This document shows, piece after piece, positions 1-10,011 of a DNA stretch of 64,000 nt. Numbering within the stretch: position 1 is the first letter of the stretch; each line of letters starts with the position of its first letter. This DNA comes from Bombyx mori (lineage: Eukaryota; Arthropoda; Insecta; Lepidoptera; Bombycidae): NCBI RefSeq assembly GCF_030269925.1, contig NC_085127.1, forward strand, positions 6,207,501 to 6,271,500, written 5' to 3'. Made by a program: the position numbers and the translations under genes. Below the pieces are notes generated by a model. The model saw only the letters and a program-made list of their open reading frames with translations. It made no database searches and was not told the origin of the DNA.

Positions 1-84
1 GTCGTAGATGTCTATGGGCTCCAGTAACCACTTAACACCAGGTGGACTGTGAGCTCGTCCACTCATCAAAGCAATAAAATAAAA
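1..84 (+). repeat. SINE family A, 3' end fragment
   Basis: This is the 3' part of the commonest repeat in the window, a tRNA-derived SINE probably of the Bombyx Bm1 type. It runs off the left edge and ends in the family's AGCAATAAAA-type tail. The same segment recurs more than twenty times below on both strands. It has no coding capacity. Confidence 0.85.
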
Positions 85-364
85 TATGTTTGTAACTCAA
101 TAGATAGTTGTCATATTACGAATTCCTCTAACTATTGTGATGGAGGATCAGCCACAATGTGAGTCACCTGTCATTCATTCGGGATACGGAGCGGGTTGAC
201 GAATGAATAGACGTCCAACCGATTAGTCATTGTCAAAGTGGTCAGCAAGGACGCAATACTAACAGCAGAGCGTGTTGAAAATTAAACATTTTTAAACACA
301 CATATGAACGTATGAGTTTAGTTTTCTTTCCGATTAGAATCTATTATAATATTCTCATTAGATT
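85..364. other. unrecognised AT-rich DNA
   Basis: I see no open frame with coding character and no repeat shared with the rest of the window. Confidence 0.5.
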
Positions 365-478
365 ACCACATATTATTTTATTAGAAAAATTAATACCTGC
401 CTGCGGGATTCGAACATTGGCACAGACGCATATCTCGAGTGCACCAAGCGTCTTATCCTTTAGGCCACGATGACTTCA
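365..478 (-). repeat. SINE family A, tRNA-like head
   Basis: Read on the minus strand it carries an A-box-like stretch (TGGCCTAAAGGATAAGACG) and a B-box-like GTTCGAATCCCGC, the split RNA polymerase III promoter of tRNA-derived SINEs. The same head starts the full-length copy at 17655-18095. The acceptor ends do not pair, so it is not a functional tRNA gene. Confidence 0.75.
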
Positions 479-1010
479 AAATTAATACCATATTAAAGTA
501 TTCTAGCAGAAAATGAAAATAAAAGGATGGTTGTTATTTATTTAAAAAAAAAAGAAACTTCCGATATATATACATTTTAACTACAAAAATTATGAACAGA
601 AAATAATTTCGGAATATACAAGAACAAAGTACCAGCACAAATTAAGTAATCAACTTGTTTTATAGCAACTTTATAGGCAGGCCTAATGAAACCAGCTTTA
701 CGACTATTAACAATTCACATCCATTTGCCCTAATTATACCGTCTCGAATTTCATAAAAAAAAAAAACGTACTCTGATCGTAAAAATGTACGCCAGTAAAA
801 CGTAAATTGTCTTTTTTGTGTTCTTATTAACATTCCGTTTCTACGCAGGTTGTTCGACAAAATACTTCAAAACTATGTACTTAGAAATACAAACATTTTT
901 TCGTCGAGTATTTTCCTTCTTTTTTTATATTATTTTTCAGGTAAGATTGATATTTTACTTACCATAATATTGAATATAGACATCCATCCCAAAAATGTTT
1001 TTTTTTTTTT
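479..1010. other. AT-rich DNA, nothing recognised
   Basis: Homopolymer-rich AT DNA. The frames here are short and lack any family motif. A T-run at about 997-1013 abuts the LINE fragment that follows. Confidence 0.5.
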
Positions 1011-1310
1011 TTTACATCAGAGGAAGTGTAAAAGTAGTCGCCCCGGTAATCCGCGGAGCGGACGATTAGCGTGGTATGTACATGTGATGCATAGAGAGAA
1101 GATGCATGTGACTAGGAGATGTATGGAAATGGTAGTGCAAGGTAGAGGGGGATGGGATCGATCGAAGAAGACATGGATGGAGTGTGTGAATGAGGATATG
1201 AGAGAGAGACGAGTGAGTGTTGAACTGACGGCTGATAGAAGAGAATGAAAGAGAAAAATTAGCCGGGCCGACCCCACCTAGTGGGATAAAGTGGAGAAAA
1301 AGAAGAGATT
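1011..1310 (+). mobile_element. LINE 3' fragment (RT C-terminus plus 3' UTR)
   Basis: The frame ending at 1248 encodes the pattern LAWYVHVMHREKMHVTRRCMEM, then GRGGWDRSKKTWMECVNEDM and ELTADRREW, followed by a short 3' UTR ending near 1305. This is the very C-terminus of insect non-LTR reverse transcriptases of the RTE-like type, where an (R)W-x-GHV-x-R segment precedes G-R-x-x-R-x-K-K-R-W. Here the usual glycine of GHV is replaced and the segment is 5' truncated, so it is a dead copy. Two relatives lie at 28225-28315 (tail only) and, inverted, at 36770-37028. The clade assignment is by motif only. Confidence 0.7.
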
Positions 1311-1872
1311 TTTTTTGTTACATTTGTAATTCTACTGCTATTTGTACAACTAATGTTTACTTACCTTAAATATAAACTGCTCGTAGAAAGAAGCCTATTG
1401 CGAATGGTATATTAAGTTTTAGATTTTTTTTTGTTTTCTAAATTTATATACATACGTTTATATATTTTAAACAGATTACATTTCATCGGCTGTAGTTAAA
1501 TTAGATGTAATGTAATGTTAACGTGACTTATATTATGTAATTAATAATTTTTCGTCAACTTATCTGACTTTAATCTATATGTAACATTTAACTTACGCTG
1601 ACCACACTGCGACCCGCCTAAAACACACAAAACAAATACTCTCTATTGAAGTTTACATTTGTGTTCACTCCATATTAAAATTAGCCGCTGGTTAGACTTT
1701 CATTTTTATTTTCACTACTTGAGATAAAAGGTGAACTCCAACAACACCTAGCCCAGTTCATTGTGGTTGATTTATCGTTATATAAATAAAGCACAAAGTA
1801 TTTTTAACACGCAATACATGCGGCATGAAATTTAGGACATGAAATGGTTCGCAAAAACGACTTGAATTCCTC
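1311..1872. other. unrecognised AT-rich DNA
   Basis: No coding frame, no shared repeat and no clear structured element seen. Confidence 0.5.
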
Positions 1873-2130
1873 TTTTTTATAGCTTAAATGGGTCGACGAG
1901 CTCACAGCCCACATGGTGTTAAGTTGGTTACTGGAGCCCATAGACATCTACAACATAATTGCCGCCACCCACCTCGAGACATGAGTTGTGAGGTCTCCGT
2001 TTTAGCAGTACAACGGCTGCCCCACCCTTCAAACCGAAACGCATTACTGCTTCACGGCAGAAATAGGCGGGGTGGTAGTACCTACCCGCGCAACTCACAA
2101 GAGGTCCTACCACCAGTAATACGAGTCATG
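1873..2130 (-). repeat. SINE family A copy
   Basis: A minus-strand copy covering the body and 3' end. On the plus strand it begins with the T-rich complement of the tail and ends at the CCACCAGTAA junction where the body meets the tRNA-like head in full copies. The head is missing. Confidence 0.85.
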
Positions 2131-2324
2131 AACCATTATAAATTTCACGTTACTGTATTAACGGAGTCCAGTATCTATTTAACATTAGCTGATCTATAAG
2201 CTCACCCAACAACCCAGATCATAGACGATATTCTACACAATTTGACATTTTAGTTGAAATGAATTGCAGTACTAATCTTTTCCAAGAAGTTCAATAGCCT
2301 CTGGATCTAGTATGTAATCTAATT

Positions 2325-2630
2325 AATTTTTTTTATTGCTTAGATGGGTGGACGAGCTCACAGCCCACCTGGTGTTAAGTTGGTTACTGGAGCCCATAGA
2401 CATCTACAACGTAAATGCGCCACCCACCTTGAGATATAAGTTCTAAGGTCTCAAGTATAGTTACAACGGCTGCCCCACCCTTCAAACCGAAACGCATTAC
2501 TGCTTCACGGCAGAAATAGGCAGGGTGGTGGTACCCACCCGCACCGACTCACAAGAGGTCCTACCACCAGTAATAACGCAAATTATAATTTTGCGGGTTT
2601 CATTTTTATTACACGATTGAAGTATTTTTT
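2325..2630 (-). repeat. SINE family A copy
   Basis: Minus-strand body and 3' end, close to the consensus of other copies. It extends past the body into the AT-rich spacer containing GCAAATTATAATTTTGCGGG that links body and head. Confidence 0.85.
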
Positions 2631-2654
2631 GTTTAACCTAATACGCAGTAACCA

Positions 2655-2708
2655 GGGCTCCAGTAACCACTCTGTGAGCTCGTCTACTCATCTAAGCAAT
2701 AAAAAAAA
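2655..2708 (+). repeat. SINE family A 3' tip
   Basis: Only the last 50 or so bases survive, with an internal deletion, ending in AGCAATAAAA. It lies 25 bp from the previous antisense copy, so the two 3' segments form an imperfect inverted pair. Confidence 0.75.
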
Positions 2709-3495
2709 TGCTTATCCGGTTTGACATAAATTAAATAAATCTCTTGAGGCTTACCAACCGTGAATTATAAAATGTTTAAGAGCACCGAAAGCTAGTCAGT
2801 ATTTGTTCTAAACTTCAAACAAAACTATAACGCGGTGCAAACAAGTGAATTCGTACAATACGTGTATTCATTAACAAGTTGCCTCGCTTCGGGCGTTTCG
2901 GAAATTTAAGCCTCAGATGTTTCTGACATCGGCTATTATATAGTTTAATATTCCTTTTTTGTTTCGCGAAATAAGGAAAAATATGCGAAAGTCGAACTCG
3001 TTGGGTTTTTTATTTATGTCAAAATTCGCATCCGCTATAAATAGCAGATACTTTTAGTAGAACAATATGACGACATAGATGAACAGATTGTAGTTAATTA
3101 TCCAGTATTTCTGTGTGCGTGCTTCGTAATGTTTTGGTTCAATGAAACTAGAACTCACCCAAATTGTCTATAGACATGGTTGTGTTTGATACGGCAATCT
3201 TCAACCTTATACCCTGAGATCCTCATACAGTCAAATATTACACAATGACTTTATTAAGTCCTGCATAACTGCTATATCGCGTTTTAAGTGGACGATCCTT
3301 CAAATCCATTGTCCCCGGCGATTGCTCCCTAATCAAGGCCATTAAAGATAGTGTTACACAAGGCTAAGTATTTTCTTCTACATTTTTACTTCTGCATATC
3401 AATGGTATTACAATAGCTGAGATAGCTATGCGAATGGCAGCATGAGTTTTGCATAGTATAGTCCACCAAATTTACATTTTTTTTATACAAAAAAT
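2709..3495. other. unrecognised AT-rich DNA
   Basis: No family motif or coding frame recognised. Confidence 0.45.
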
Positions 3496-3765
3496 AAATT
3501 TTTTTTTATTGCTTAGATGAGTAGACGAGCTCACAGCCCACCTGATGTTAAGTGGTTACTGGAGCCCATAGACATCTACAACGTAAATGCACCACCCACC
3601 TTGAGATATAAGTTCTAAGGTCTCAAGTATAGTTGCAACGGCTGCCCCACCCTTCAAACCGAAACGCATCACTGCTTCACGGCAGAAATAGGCAGGGTGG
3701 TGGTACCTACCCGTGCGGACACACAAGAGGTCCTACCACCAGTAATTACGCAAATTATAATTTTA
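3496..3765 (-). repeat. SINE family A copy
   Basis: Well-preserved minus-strand copy of body, 3' end and the start of the spacer, without the tRNA-like head. Confidence 0.85.
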
Positions 3766-3865
3766 CGAAATATTTTATTTTCAAAAGCGAGTTAAAATAA
3801 TACAATGATTGGAGTCTCCTTTTACGTCTCCTTTAAGCGTACAAGCCTGTACTAGGAGATTTATG

Positions 3866-4096
3866 TTATTTTTATGGCATAGATGGGTGGCTGAGCTCAC
3901 AGCCCACCTTGTATTAAGTGGTTACCGGAACTCATAGACATCTACAACGTAAATGCCACTCACCCTTACCTTAAGATATAAGTTCTAAGGTCTCAGTATA
4001 GTTACAACGGCTGCCCCACCCTTCAAACCGAAACGCATTCTTGCTTCACGGCAGAAATAGGCAGGGTTGTGGTACCTACCCGTGCGGACTCACAAG
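3866..4096 (-). repeat. SINE family A copy
   Basis: Minus-strand body and 3' end, somewhat more diverged. It is the third antisense copy within 2.3 kb, so the region is a SINE cluster. Confidence 0.8.
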
Positions 4097-4384
4097 TAAA
4101 CAAGTATATTTCAATGTCCAGCTACGTACGCGAGTTTATACGTTGAATAATAAAAACTTAATCCCGCAGGTAGACCAACGACTGTTTTAGGCGGAAAATA
4201 AAAATCTCTTTTATCATCATTTATTCAGAGGCCGGATATGCGATGCGTCTGGGAGTGAAAAAAAGCCGTAGGTACAACGTATTACATTAGTAATGTTGAT
4301 TCAAGCAACAATTATATTTTAGCTACGAAGTATAGTTATATTTGACGTATATAGTTTGCACACAGTGTGCTGCGATGTCGTTTA

Positions 4385-4813
4385 TCTATATATTAATACG
4401 TGAAGCAAAAACTTTGTATCCCTTTTTACGAAAATTGCGCGGACGGAGGAGTATGAAATTTCCCACACTTATAGAGAATATAGAGAAGGAGTGCAGAATG
4501 TTAATTTTGTTTTTTAATTATACATACAAAATACATTAAATCAATAATAAAAACATTACACACACCGCCATGTATTTGACACAACACATACATATAAATA
4601 TACTCTTTGTTAATAGTCAATTGTCAAACTTTTGTTATTGAGAATAGATCAATATTGTTTGTCTTTAAGAGTATTTATCTATAGTGTAGTTTTGGCGAAA
4701 TCTGTGATTATATTATAGAAATAAAATAGTGTTTGACAATAGAACCATAATAATGTTTAAACATAAAATTTCAATTAACTAAAGCCGAATTTCGACTACT
4801 GCGGGGCCACTAG
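4385..4813 (+). mobile_element. non-autonomous Helitron-like element H2, copy 1
   Basis: It starts with TC after an A and ends with CTAG before a T, the hallmark of Helitron insertion between A and T without target duplication. Relatives lie at 25905-26340 (decayed) and, inverted, at 37897-38336, and the ends of the latter agree with this copy. At 429 bp it has no Rep/helicase coding capacity. A 65-residue frame inside it is a chance frame. Class assignment rests on the termini and on agreement between copies. Confidence 0.7.
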
Positions 4814-4925
4814 TTTAAATAAAGAGTCCACATTTCAAACCCTTAATTCCAGTAAAATACAACAAAAGCTACAGAAGAAGCACTAAAAAGTTTTACATCA
4901 TTAGCCGTAACATGTTTCGGGCTAT

Positions 4926-5175
4926 CTCACTGGTGGTAGGACGTCTTCTGAGTCCGCGCGGCTAGGTACCACCACCCTGTCTATTTCTGCCGTGGAGCAG
5001 TAATGCGTTTCGGTTTGAAAGGCGGGGCAGCCGTTTAACTATACATGAGACCTTAGAACTTATATCTCCAAGTGGGTGGCGCATTTACGTTGTAGATGTC
5101 TATGGGCTTCAGTAACCACTTAACACCAGGTGGGCTGTGAGCTCATACACCCATGTAAGCAATAAAAAAATAAAA
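4926..5175 (+). repeat. SINE family A copy
   Basis: Plus-strand body and 3' end with an A-rich tail. The tRNA-like head is absent. Confidence 0.85.
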
Positions 5176-5428
5176 AATATTAATTTTTTTTCCTCATACA
5201 ATCTATTTTTCTCTGGAAAGGACGCCCACTTGCAATCAGAGCAATCTCTTATAGGATTTTCATCGGTTTTCACGAGTTGGAGATATAATTAAAACGACTA
5301 TTACGGCTTAATCTGAGCTACCAGAGCTACCGTAGTTAATACAAACATTAAAATGTTGACGAGTAATATTTTAGTCATGCGTGACCATGAAAACTGTAAT
5401 GTGTTCGCGTGAACACGCGCTTAATATA
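5176..5428. other. spacer before SINE X
   Basis: AT-rich DNA with no recognised feature, ending in TTAATATA (5421-5428), the left target duplication of SINE X. Confidence 0.5.
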
Positions 5429-5523
5429 AATAAATAAATAATAAATATTTACTAACAATCACGCCACGTTAACTGGTCCCGTGATAAGTTCGTAAAGAAC
5501 TTGTGTTACAGGTATCAGATAAC

Positions 5524-6939
5524 GCCTGGAGCACGATCGTGGAATCACTTCGGTTTCACCGCATCCCCAATAGTCTCCGCACCCTGATAGAGGACTACCT
5601 CTCAGGGCGGAGCGTGATTTTCCCCGAGAGAAGAGGATGGGGACGAAAAACGGTGTCGTGCGGGGTCCCACAGGGGTCGGTATTGGGACCACTCCTGTGG
5701 GACATCGGTTTCGACTGGGTCCTCCGCGGTGCTGGCCTGCGTGGCGTCGACGTGGTGTGCTATGCCGACGACACGTTGGTGACGGCTCGCGGAGCTGACT
5801 ACAGGACCGCAGCGATCCTTGCAACGGCGGCGGTCTCCACCGTCGTTAGCCGCATTCGGAGACTAGGTCTTGAGGTGGCCCTCCACAAGTCTGAGGCCGT
5901 ATGCTTTCACCCGGTTCGGAGAGGACCCCCTCCGGGCGCGACGCTCATAGTCGGTGGAGTATCGATCGCTGTCCAGCCGAAGCTCAAATATTTGGGCATC
6001 GTGCTGGACAGTCGATGGCGCTTCGACCACCATTTTGGTGAGTTGATTCCGAGGCTACTGGGCATGGCAGGTGCGTTAGTCCGTCTTCTGCCCAACGTTG
6101 GTGGTTGCAGCGTCGGTGTCCGACGCCTGTACCTGGGGGTCGTGCGCAGTATGGCCTTGTATGGCGCTCCCGTGTGGTCGCCCACACTCTCCGCACGCAA
6201 TGCGGCGCTGCTGCTCCGAGCTCAGCGGGCGCTCGCGGTGAGGGTCATCAGGGGGTACCGTACGATCTCCCGAGAGGTCGCCTGTGCCCTCGCTGGTTCC
6301 CTTCCTTGGGATCTCGAGGCCGAGGTATTGGCTACGGTATACCGGCGCAGGACACAGTCCCTGGGTCGGGGACGGACACCCGGCCTGTCGGCTGTCAGTC
6401 GGTGGAGGCGTGCTGCGCGTCATCTGGCGTACGCTAAATGGAGGGAGCGGTTGCTGGAGGAACTTCATCAAACCTCAGCCACCCGCCGGCGCACTCTCGA
6501 GGCCCTGGTGCCCGTGCTGGAGACATGGTCAGATCGGCGACACGGCGTGCTCTCCTTCCGCCTTACGCAGGTCCTCTCGGGGCATGGCTGCTTCGGGAGG
6601 TACCTGTGGAGGGTTTGCAGGAGAGAGCCACATCCGGGTTGTCACCAGTGCGGGCATCCGGATGATGACGCTCACCACGCACTCGAAGCGTGCCCGCGTT
6701 GGGAGCACCCGCGGCGAGATCTCATCGCGGTGCTGGGGAGGGACCTCTCCTTGCGGGCTGTCATTGCCCGCATGCTAGAGGACGAGAGTTCGTGGGGGGC
6801 CATGGCCAGATTTTGCGACCTGGTCATGGCGTTCCGCGAGGCTGAGGAGCGCGAAAGGGAGTGGAATCCCTCTTCGGCTCCTCAGCGAAGAAGGCGGGGT
6901 GGGCGACGCGGGCACGATGCTCCCGTTAATCTCCCGTAG
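5524..6939 (+). CDS. ORF2 reverse transcriptase, partial (5' truncated), R1 clade
   Basis: An uninterrupted frame of about 470 residues that begins inside the RT domain at the insertion junction; the apparent start at 5503 lies in the host SINE. Counting from 5503, it has the palm motif GVPQGSVLGPLLW (54-66), the catalytic YADD (87-90), a thumb region with LKYLGIVLD (161-169), and a C-terminal zinc knuckle C380-x2-C383-x8-H392-x4-C397. This layout is typical of R1-clade ORF2. The upstream RT motifs, the APE endonuclease and ORF1 are missing, so it cannot be autonomous. The C-terminus matches the copy at 32168-33066 almost residue for residue. Confidence 0.88.
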   Translation, partial: AWSTIVESLRFHRIPNSLRTLIEDYLSGRSVIFPERRGWGRKTVSCGVPQGSVLGPLLWDIGFDWVLRGAGLRGVDVVCYADDTLVTARGADYRTAAILATAAVSTVVSRIRRLGLEVALHKSEAVCFHPVRRGPPPGATLIVGGVSIAVQPKLKYLGIVLDSRWRFDHHFGELIPRLLGMAGALVRLLPNVGGCSVGVRRLYLGVVRSMALYGAPVWSPTLSARNAALLLRAQRALAVRVIRGYRTISREVACALAGSLPWDLEAEVLATVYRRRTQSLGRGRTPGLSAVSRWRRAARHLAYAKWRERLLEELHQTSATRRRTLEALVPVLETWSDRRHGVLSFRLTQVLSGHGCFGRYLWRVCRREPHPGCHQCGHPDDDAHHALEACPRWEHPRRDLIAVLGRDLSLRAVIARMLEDESSWGAMARFCDLVMAFREAEEREREWNPSSAPQRRRRGGRRGHDAPVNLP

Positions 6940-7398
6940 GGACTGTTGGGTACTGGGTGCGGGGGCGCCCGGTGCTCTGCTGTCGGTTCCGTGGTGAGGC
7001 GGCGCAAGGTGGCTCCTATGCGCCACTCACGGTGTCTCCTGAGACGACGTCCTGTGGGATCTTCTCGGGGATTGGATCCCGTCCTATTGTCAGGATGGGT
7101 ACCGGCGACGGCGAGCCTGCGGCGCGCATTGTGCGGTACCGTAGGTTTCGTGGAGTCGGAGTGGTGGAGCTCGATGGGGTTTAGTCGGTAGTCGGTTTTG
7201 CGGGGCGGGTCCTGCGTGGTAGACGCCGCGCAGCGCCTCGCGCGCCTTTCTCAAGGCGTAGTCTCCCGGTAGGAATTGGAAGAAGAGGAGGACTTTGGTC
7301 TTCCTCTTCTCCCTCTTCTTCTCTGGAGGCGCCGGAGTCCGACATAACCCGGTCTATTACCCCTCTCGACCGGGTATCCGTAAATGGATTCCCCAGCG

Positions 7399-7427
<29 letters not shown>
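5525..7427 (+). mobile_element. R1-clade non-LTR retrotransposon copy 1, 5' truncated
   Basis: A GC-rich insertion in AT-rich DNA, flanked by a perfect 14-bp duplication GGTATCAGATAACG (5511-5524 and 7428-7441) and ending in a poly-A run (7401-7427). It contains the 3' part of ORF2 (to 6939) and a 3' UTR of about 460 bp. R1 elements classically make about 14-bp duplications. Neither rDNA nor telomeric repeats flank it, so it is not in the usual R1, TRAS or SART sites. Identical duplications and an intact frame suggest a young insertion. Confidence 0.9.
7279..7310 (+). other. hairpin in the R1-clade 3' UTR
   Basis: GAAGAAGAGGAGGAC at 7279-7293 can pair with GTCTTCCTCTTC from 7298, leaving a very short loop. 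The region lies about 100 bp before the poly-A. In the second R1 copy the matching stretch (33385-33425) is purine- then pyrimidine-rich but pairs less well. A role in RT recognition of its own RNA is only a guess. Confidence 0.4.
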
Positions 7428-7429
<2 letters not shown>

Positions 7430-7639
7430 TATCAGATAACGGAAATAAATGTAAGATTTTTATTATACACATACATATATTTAAGATACATCCATAACCC
7501 TGGAAAAGACATTTATATTTATCATACAAATATCCTCCCTTGGCGGCATTCGAACCCGCGACCCCCCTGTGTAGTGACCATGTCACTTACCACTACATCA
7601 GATGGCCGTTAATATACATAATATAAGTATTAACAATAA

Positions 7640-7890
7640 GAAACCGGTGGTACGACGTCTCGTGAGTCCGCACGGGTAGCTACCACCACCCTGCCTATTT
7701 CGGTCGTGAAGCAGTAATACGTTTCGGTTTGAAAGGCGAGACCACCAGTTTTATTATAAAAACTGAGGCCTTAAAACTCATGTCTAAAGATTGGTCGCGG
7801 CATTTATGTTTTAGATGTATATGGGCTTCGCTAACCACTTAATATCATATGCGCTGTGAGCTCGTCCGTTCATCTAAGCGATAAAAAAAA
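7640..7890 (+). repeat. SINE family A copy
   Basis: Plus-strand body and 3' end, diverged from the consensus, with an A-rich tail. It lies about 25 bp beyond SINE X. Confidence 0.8.
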
Positions 7891-8099
7891 TGTGAGATCG
7901 AGAAACCGTTAAAACCGTTCATATTGTATTTTTAATTAGGAAAATCACTGATCGTTCTGTGGTTCAATTTAGAGTTCGGCAAATCATATTCAGTAAATTG
8001 GCATAATCCTCTCGAACTTAATATCTAAGTATAGAATTTATATGTTTAGGTATGTATTAAATATAATTATCAAATTTATCTTTTTTATACCTTTTAGGG
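7891..8099. other. unrecognised AT-rich DNA
   Basis: No feature recognised. Confidence 0.45.
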
Positions 8100-8446
8100 A
8101 ATTAGCGAAAAGGGCAAGGTCTTCAATCGAGCGGGGGAAGTTGCTTGGTAGACTGACGGTTTAAATCTTTGTCGGGTCTTCGCGACCCCTTACGGGGGCG
8201 CAGATCAGGCATCGGGGTAACCCCCTCCGTTGAATGTGGGCTCCCTGCCCAAAAAGGCAGGGGCGATTAAATTACTGGGATGAGGCATATGGGCTGGAAT
8301 GAGTTTTTGGGTTAAGGCAAGCAGTGGCTTGGCTCGGTAGGAAGCGCCTTGGCTCTGCCCCTGGCATTGCTGAAGTCCATGGGCGACGGTAACCACTCAC
8401 CATCAGGTGGGCCATATGCTCGTCTGCCTACAAGGGCAATAAAATA
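8100..8446 (+). repeat. repeat family B, longest copy
   Basis: The last 115 bp (8330-8446), from CTTGGCTCTGCCCCTGGCATTGC through AGTCCATGGGCGACGG to the GGGCAATAAAA tail, define family B and recur at least eight times. The upstream 230 bp (GC-rich, with a CCCCTTACGGGGGCG hairpin near 8190) is found only here and may be more of the same element, perhaps a LINE 3' region. Its 3' segment resembles that of SINE A (see findings). Confidence 0.65.
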
Positions 8447-9053
8447 GTTTTTCCTTCCCTTGTTCTCTCTTCCATCTTTTCTTCTTCTTTCTTCTCTCTT
8501 CTTTATGCACGTCTCCTGCTGAGGCCACTTACGGTTCAAATGTTGTCGTATACATGCAAACTTATCTTGAAAATTTCATTGGCCTCTGTCAAATATCTTG
8601 TAGTGTCTGTGAGATCTACCCAGTGTACTTTTTCAAAATATAATAATATAATATTTATTACACTATTTACTTCTTATGTATTATTATACTATTACTTTCT
8701 GCGTCACCCTTGATTGGCTGCTAGAGAAATCCTAAGACATTAATTCCGCCAATGTCCATAATGTGCATTAAGTGTAATGAATAAATAAAAAATCAAATGT
8801 ACGTATGTATATTCTGTAAAATTCATACGTACCCTAAGCACATACACATTCAAAGGATCCTACGTGATTTTATTTACTTAAGTCCGTGATAAAATGTGCG
8901 ATAAAGCCTGTCTCCACTTCAAAGGCTTAACGTTCCGAAAAGTGCCCTTTCAGTGATTTTCTCGTATTTGAACCTACGAGGAAGTTTGCCTTCACATACA
9001 CAGAATATCAACTCGCTATACTACTTGACCTTTTAAGGATTCGACTGCTTTTG
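8447..9053. other. unrecognised DNA
   Basis: A pyrimidine-rich CTT/CTTCTT stretch at about 8450-8505, then AT-rich DNA with no recognised element. Confidence 0.45.
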
Positions 9054-9436
9054 GGAATGAAGTTCCTTATGGGACGATGCGGAGGGGTACCCTAACCGGG
9101 AAAAAACGTCCGTAACGTAAGATTTTTATTATTTGTGTATGTATAGTCTTAGTATGATGGCTATACAGTGTCTAATCTAATGTATAGTCTACGTGATGAC
9201 GATTAATATTATTATTCATATAAATAGCTGTTTCTTTGTATAAAATTATTGTGAATAAAATAAAGTTGATAACTTGTAAAGTAGTTTTATTTTATTTTAT
9301 TTATCAATAAAAAAATCATAATAAAAAATGTATACCGGAATAATTATTTTTTTTATACCTCAAATAGAACTTAAAATTAATATTTTTATGATAAGGAACT
9401 TAATTCCTATCCGATGTCCCACGACACCACACATCT
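9054..9436. repeat. repeat family J, copy 1 (MITE-like)
   Basis: Closely matched by 47143-47526 in the same orientation. Both begin with an inverted-repeat-like GGAANGAAGTTCCTTAT and end with ATAAGGAACTTNNTTCC followed by about 25 bp, giving 16-bp terminal inverted repeats near the ends. The interior is AT-rich and non-coding. I do not recognise the superfamily and could not fix a target duplication. Confidence 0.55.
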
Positions 9437-9960
9437 TTTTTATAATAAAAAAACAAACGCATTACATTTTATTTCCAATACACATTATGAGAAGGTTCTT
9501 TAAAGTGTTTTAAAAGTTCGAAATTGCAACGATACAATCTGACACAAAACGTTCAATGTACATCAAAATTTTACGAGAAAAGAAGTAAGCAGACCGATGC
9601 TCGGATTAGAGAGTTGATTCAATTTTAAAGTCTAATAAAACTTAATTTTCCGGTCGTAATTTAAACTAAACGCCCTCTTTTCCCTTAAAATAAATGCGGG
9701 AATCGTGACCAAATCCCTGCTTTGAGGGTGCAATTAAATTTTATGTGTGTCCTAGCCGAGAATTTTCCTCTTCAGACCCCGGACAGCCAGAGAGAATTAA
9801 TTGTTAAGAAAACAAAGTTACGAGGAAATTTTTAGTTTCAAACTAAATATTCGAATGTATTCTTCCCAATAATCGATTACGGGAATGTGTTGTATTGAAT
9901 GCAGATCCTCAATTTATTTATTTAAATTTATTTAAACTAGCAATCTATTTAATTATTATT
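9437..9960. other. unrecognised AT-rich DNA
   Basis: No family motif or coding frame recognised. Confidence 0.45.
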
Positions 9961-9964
9961 GCAT

Positions 9965-9965
9965 G

Positions 9966-10002
<37 letters not shown>

Positions 10003-10011
10003 CACACACAC
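9965..10011 (+). repeat. (AC)n microsatellite
   Basis: About 20 AC units, with one interruption near the right end. No retrotransposon is inserted in it, although some R1-clade elements target AC repeats. Confidence 0.95.

Larger units (their letters stand above)
5429..7608 (-). mobile_element. tRNA-derived SINE X, copy 1, split by an R1-clade element
   Basis: With the R1 insertion removed, 5429-5524 and 7442-7608 join into a SINE of about 263 bp on the minus strand. It starts with a tRNA-like head (GGCCATC...TGTAGTGGTAAGTGACA and a B-box-like GGGTTCGAATGCCGCC near 7544-7560) and ends in a TAAA-type tail at the 5429 side. An 8-bp target duplication TTAATATA flanks the composite (5421-5428 and 7609-7616). 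Copy 2 at 32045-33686 has the same layout, and it too is split by an R1-clade element. This SINE differs in sequence from family A. Confidence 0.75.

Noticed and set aside
5503..5523. Apparent start of the long ORF at 5503
   Set aside because: It lies in SINE X and the target duplication, upstream of the R1-clade junction at 5525. It is a chance in-frame extension with a GTG, not a start codon of the reverse transcriptase.
6076..6471. 131-residue minus-strand and other overlapping frames in 5.9-7.2 kb and 32.1-33.4 kb
   Set aside because: They are shadows of the GC-rich ORF2 and 3' UTR on other frames; none has family motifs and they are not conserved between the two copies except through ORF2.
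5525..7427. R1 element in rDNA or telomeric TRAS/SART
   Set aside because: No 28S rDNA or TTAGG-type repeats flank any of the R1-clade copies; they lie in SINEs or other repeats.
9965..10011. CRISPR or satellite array
   Set aside because: It is a simple AC microsatellite. No array of spaced direct repeats exists in the window.
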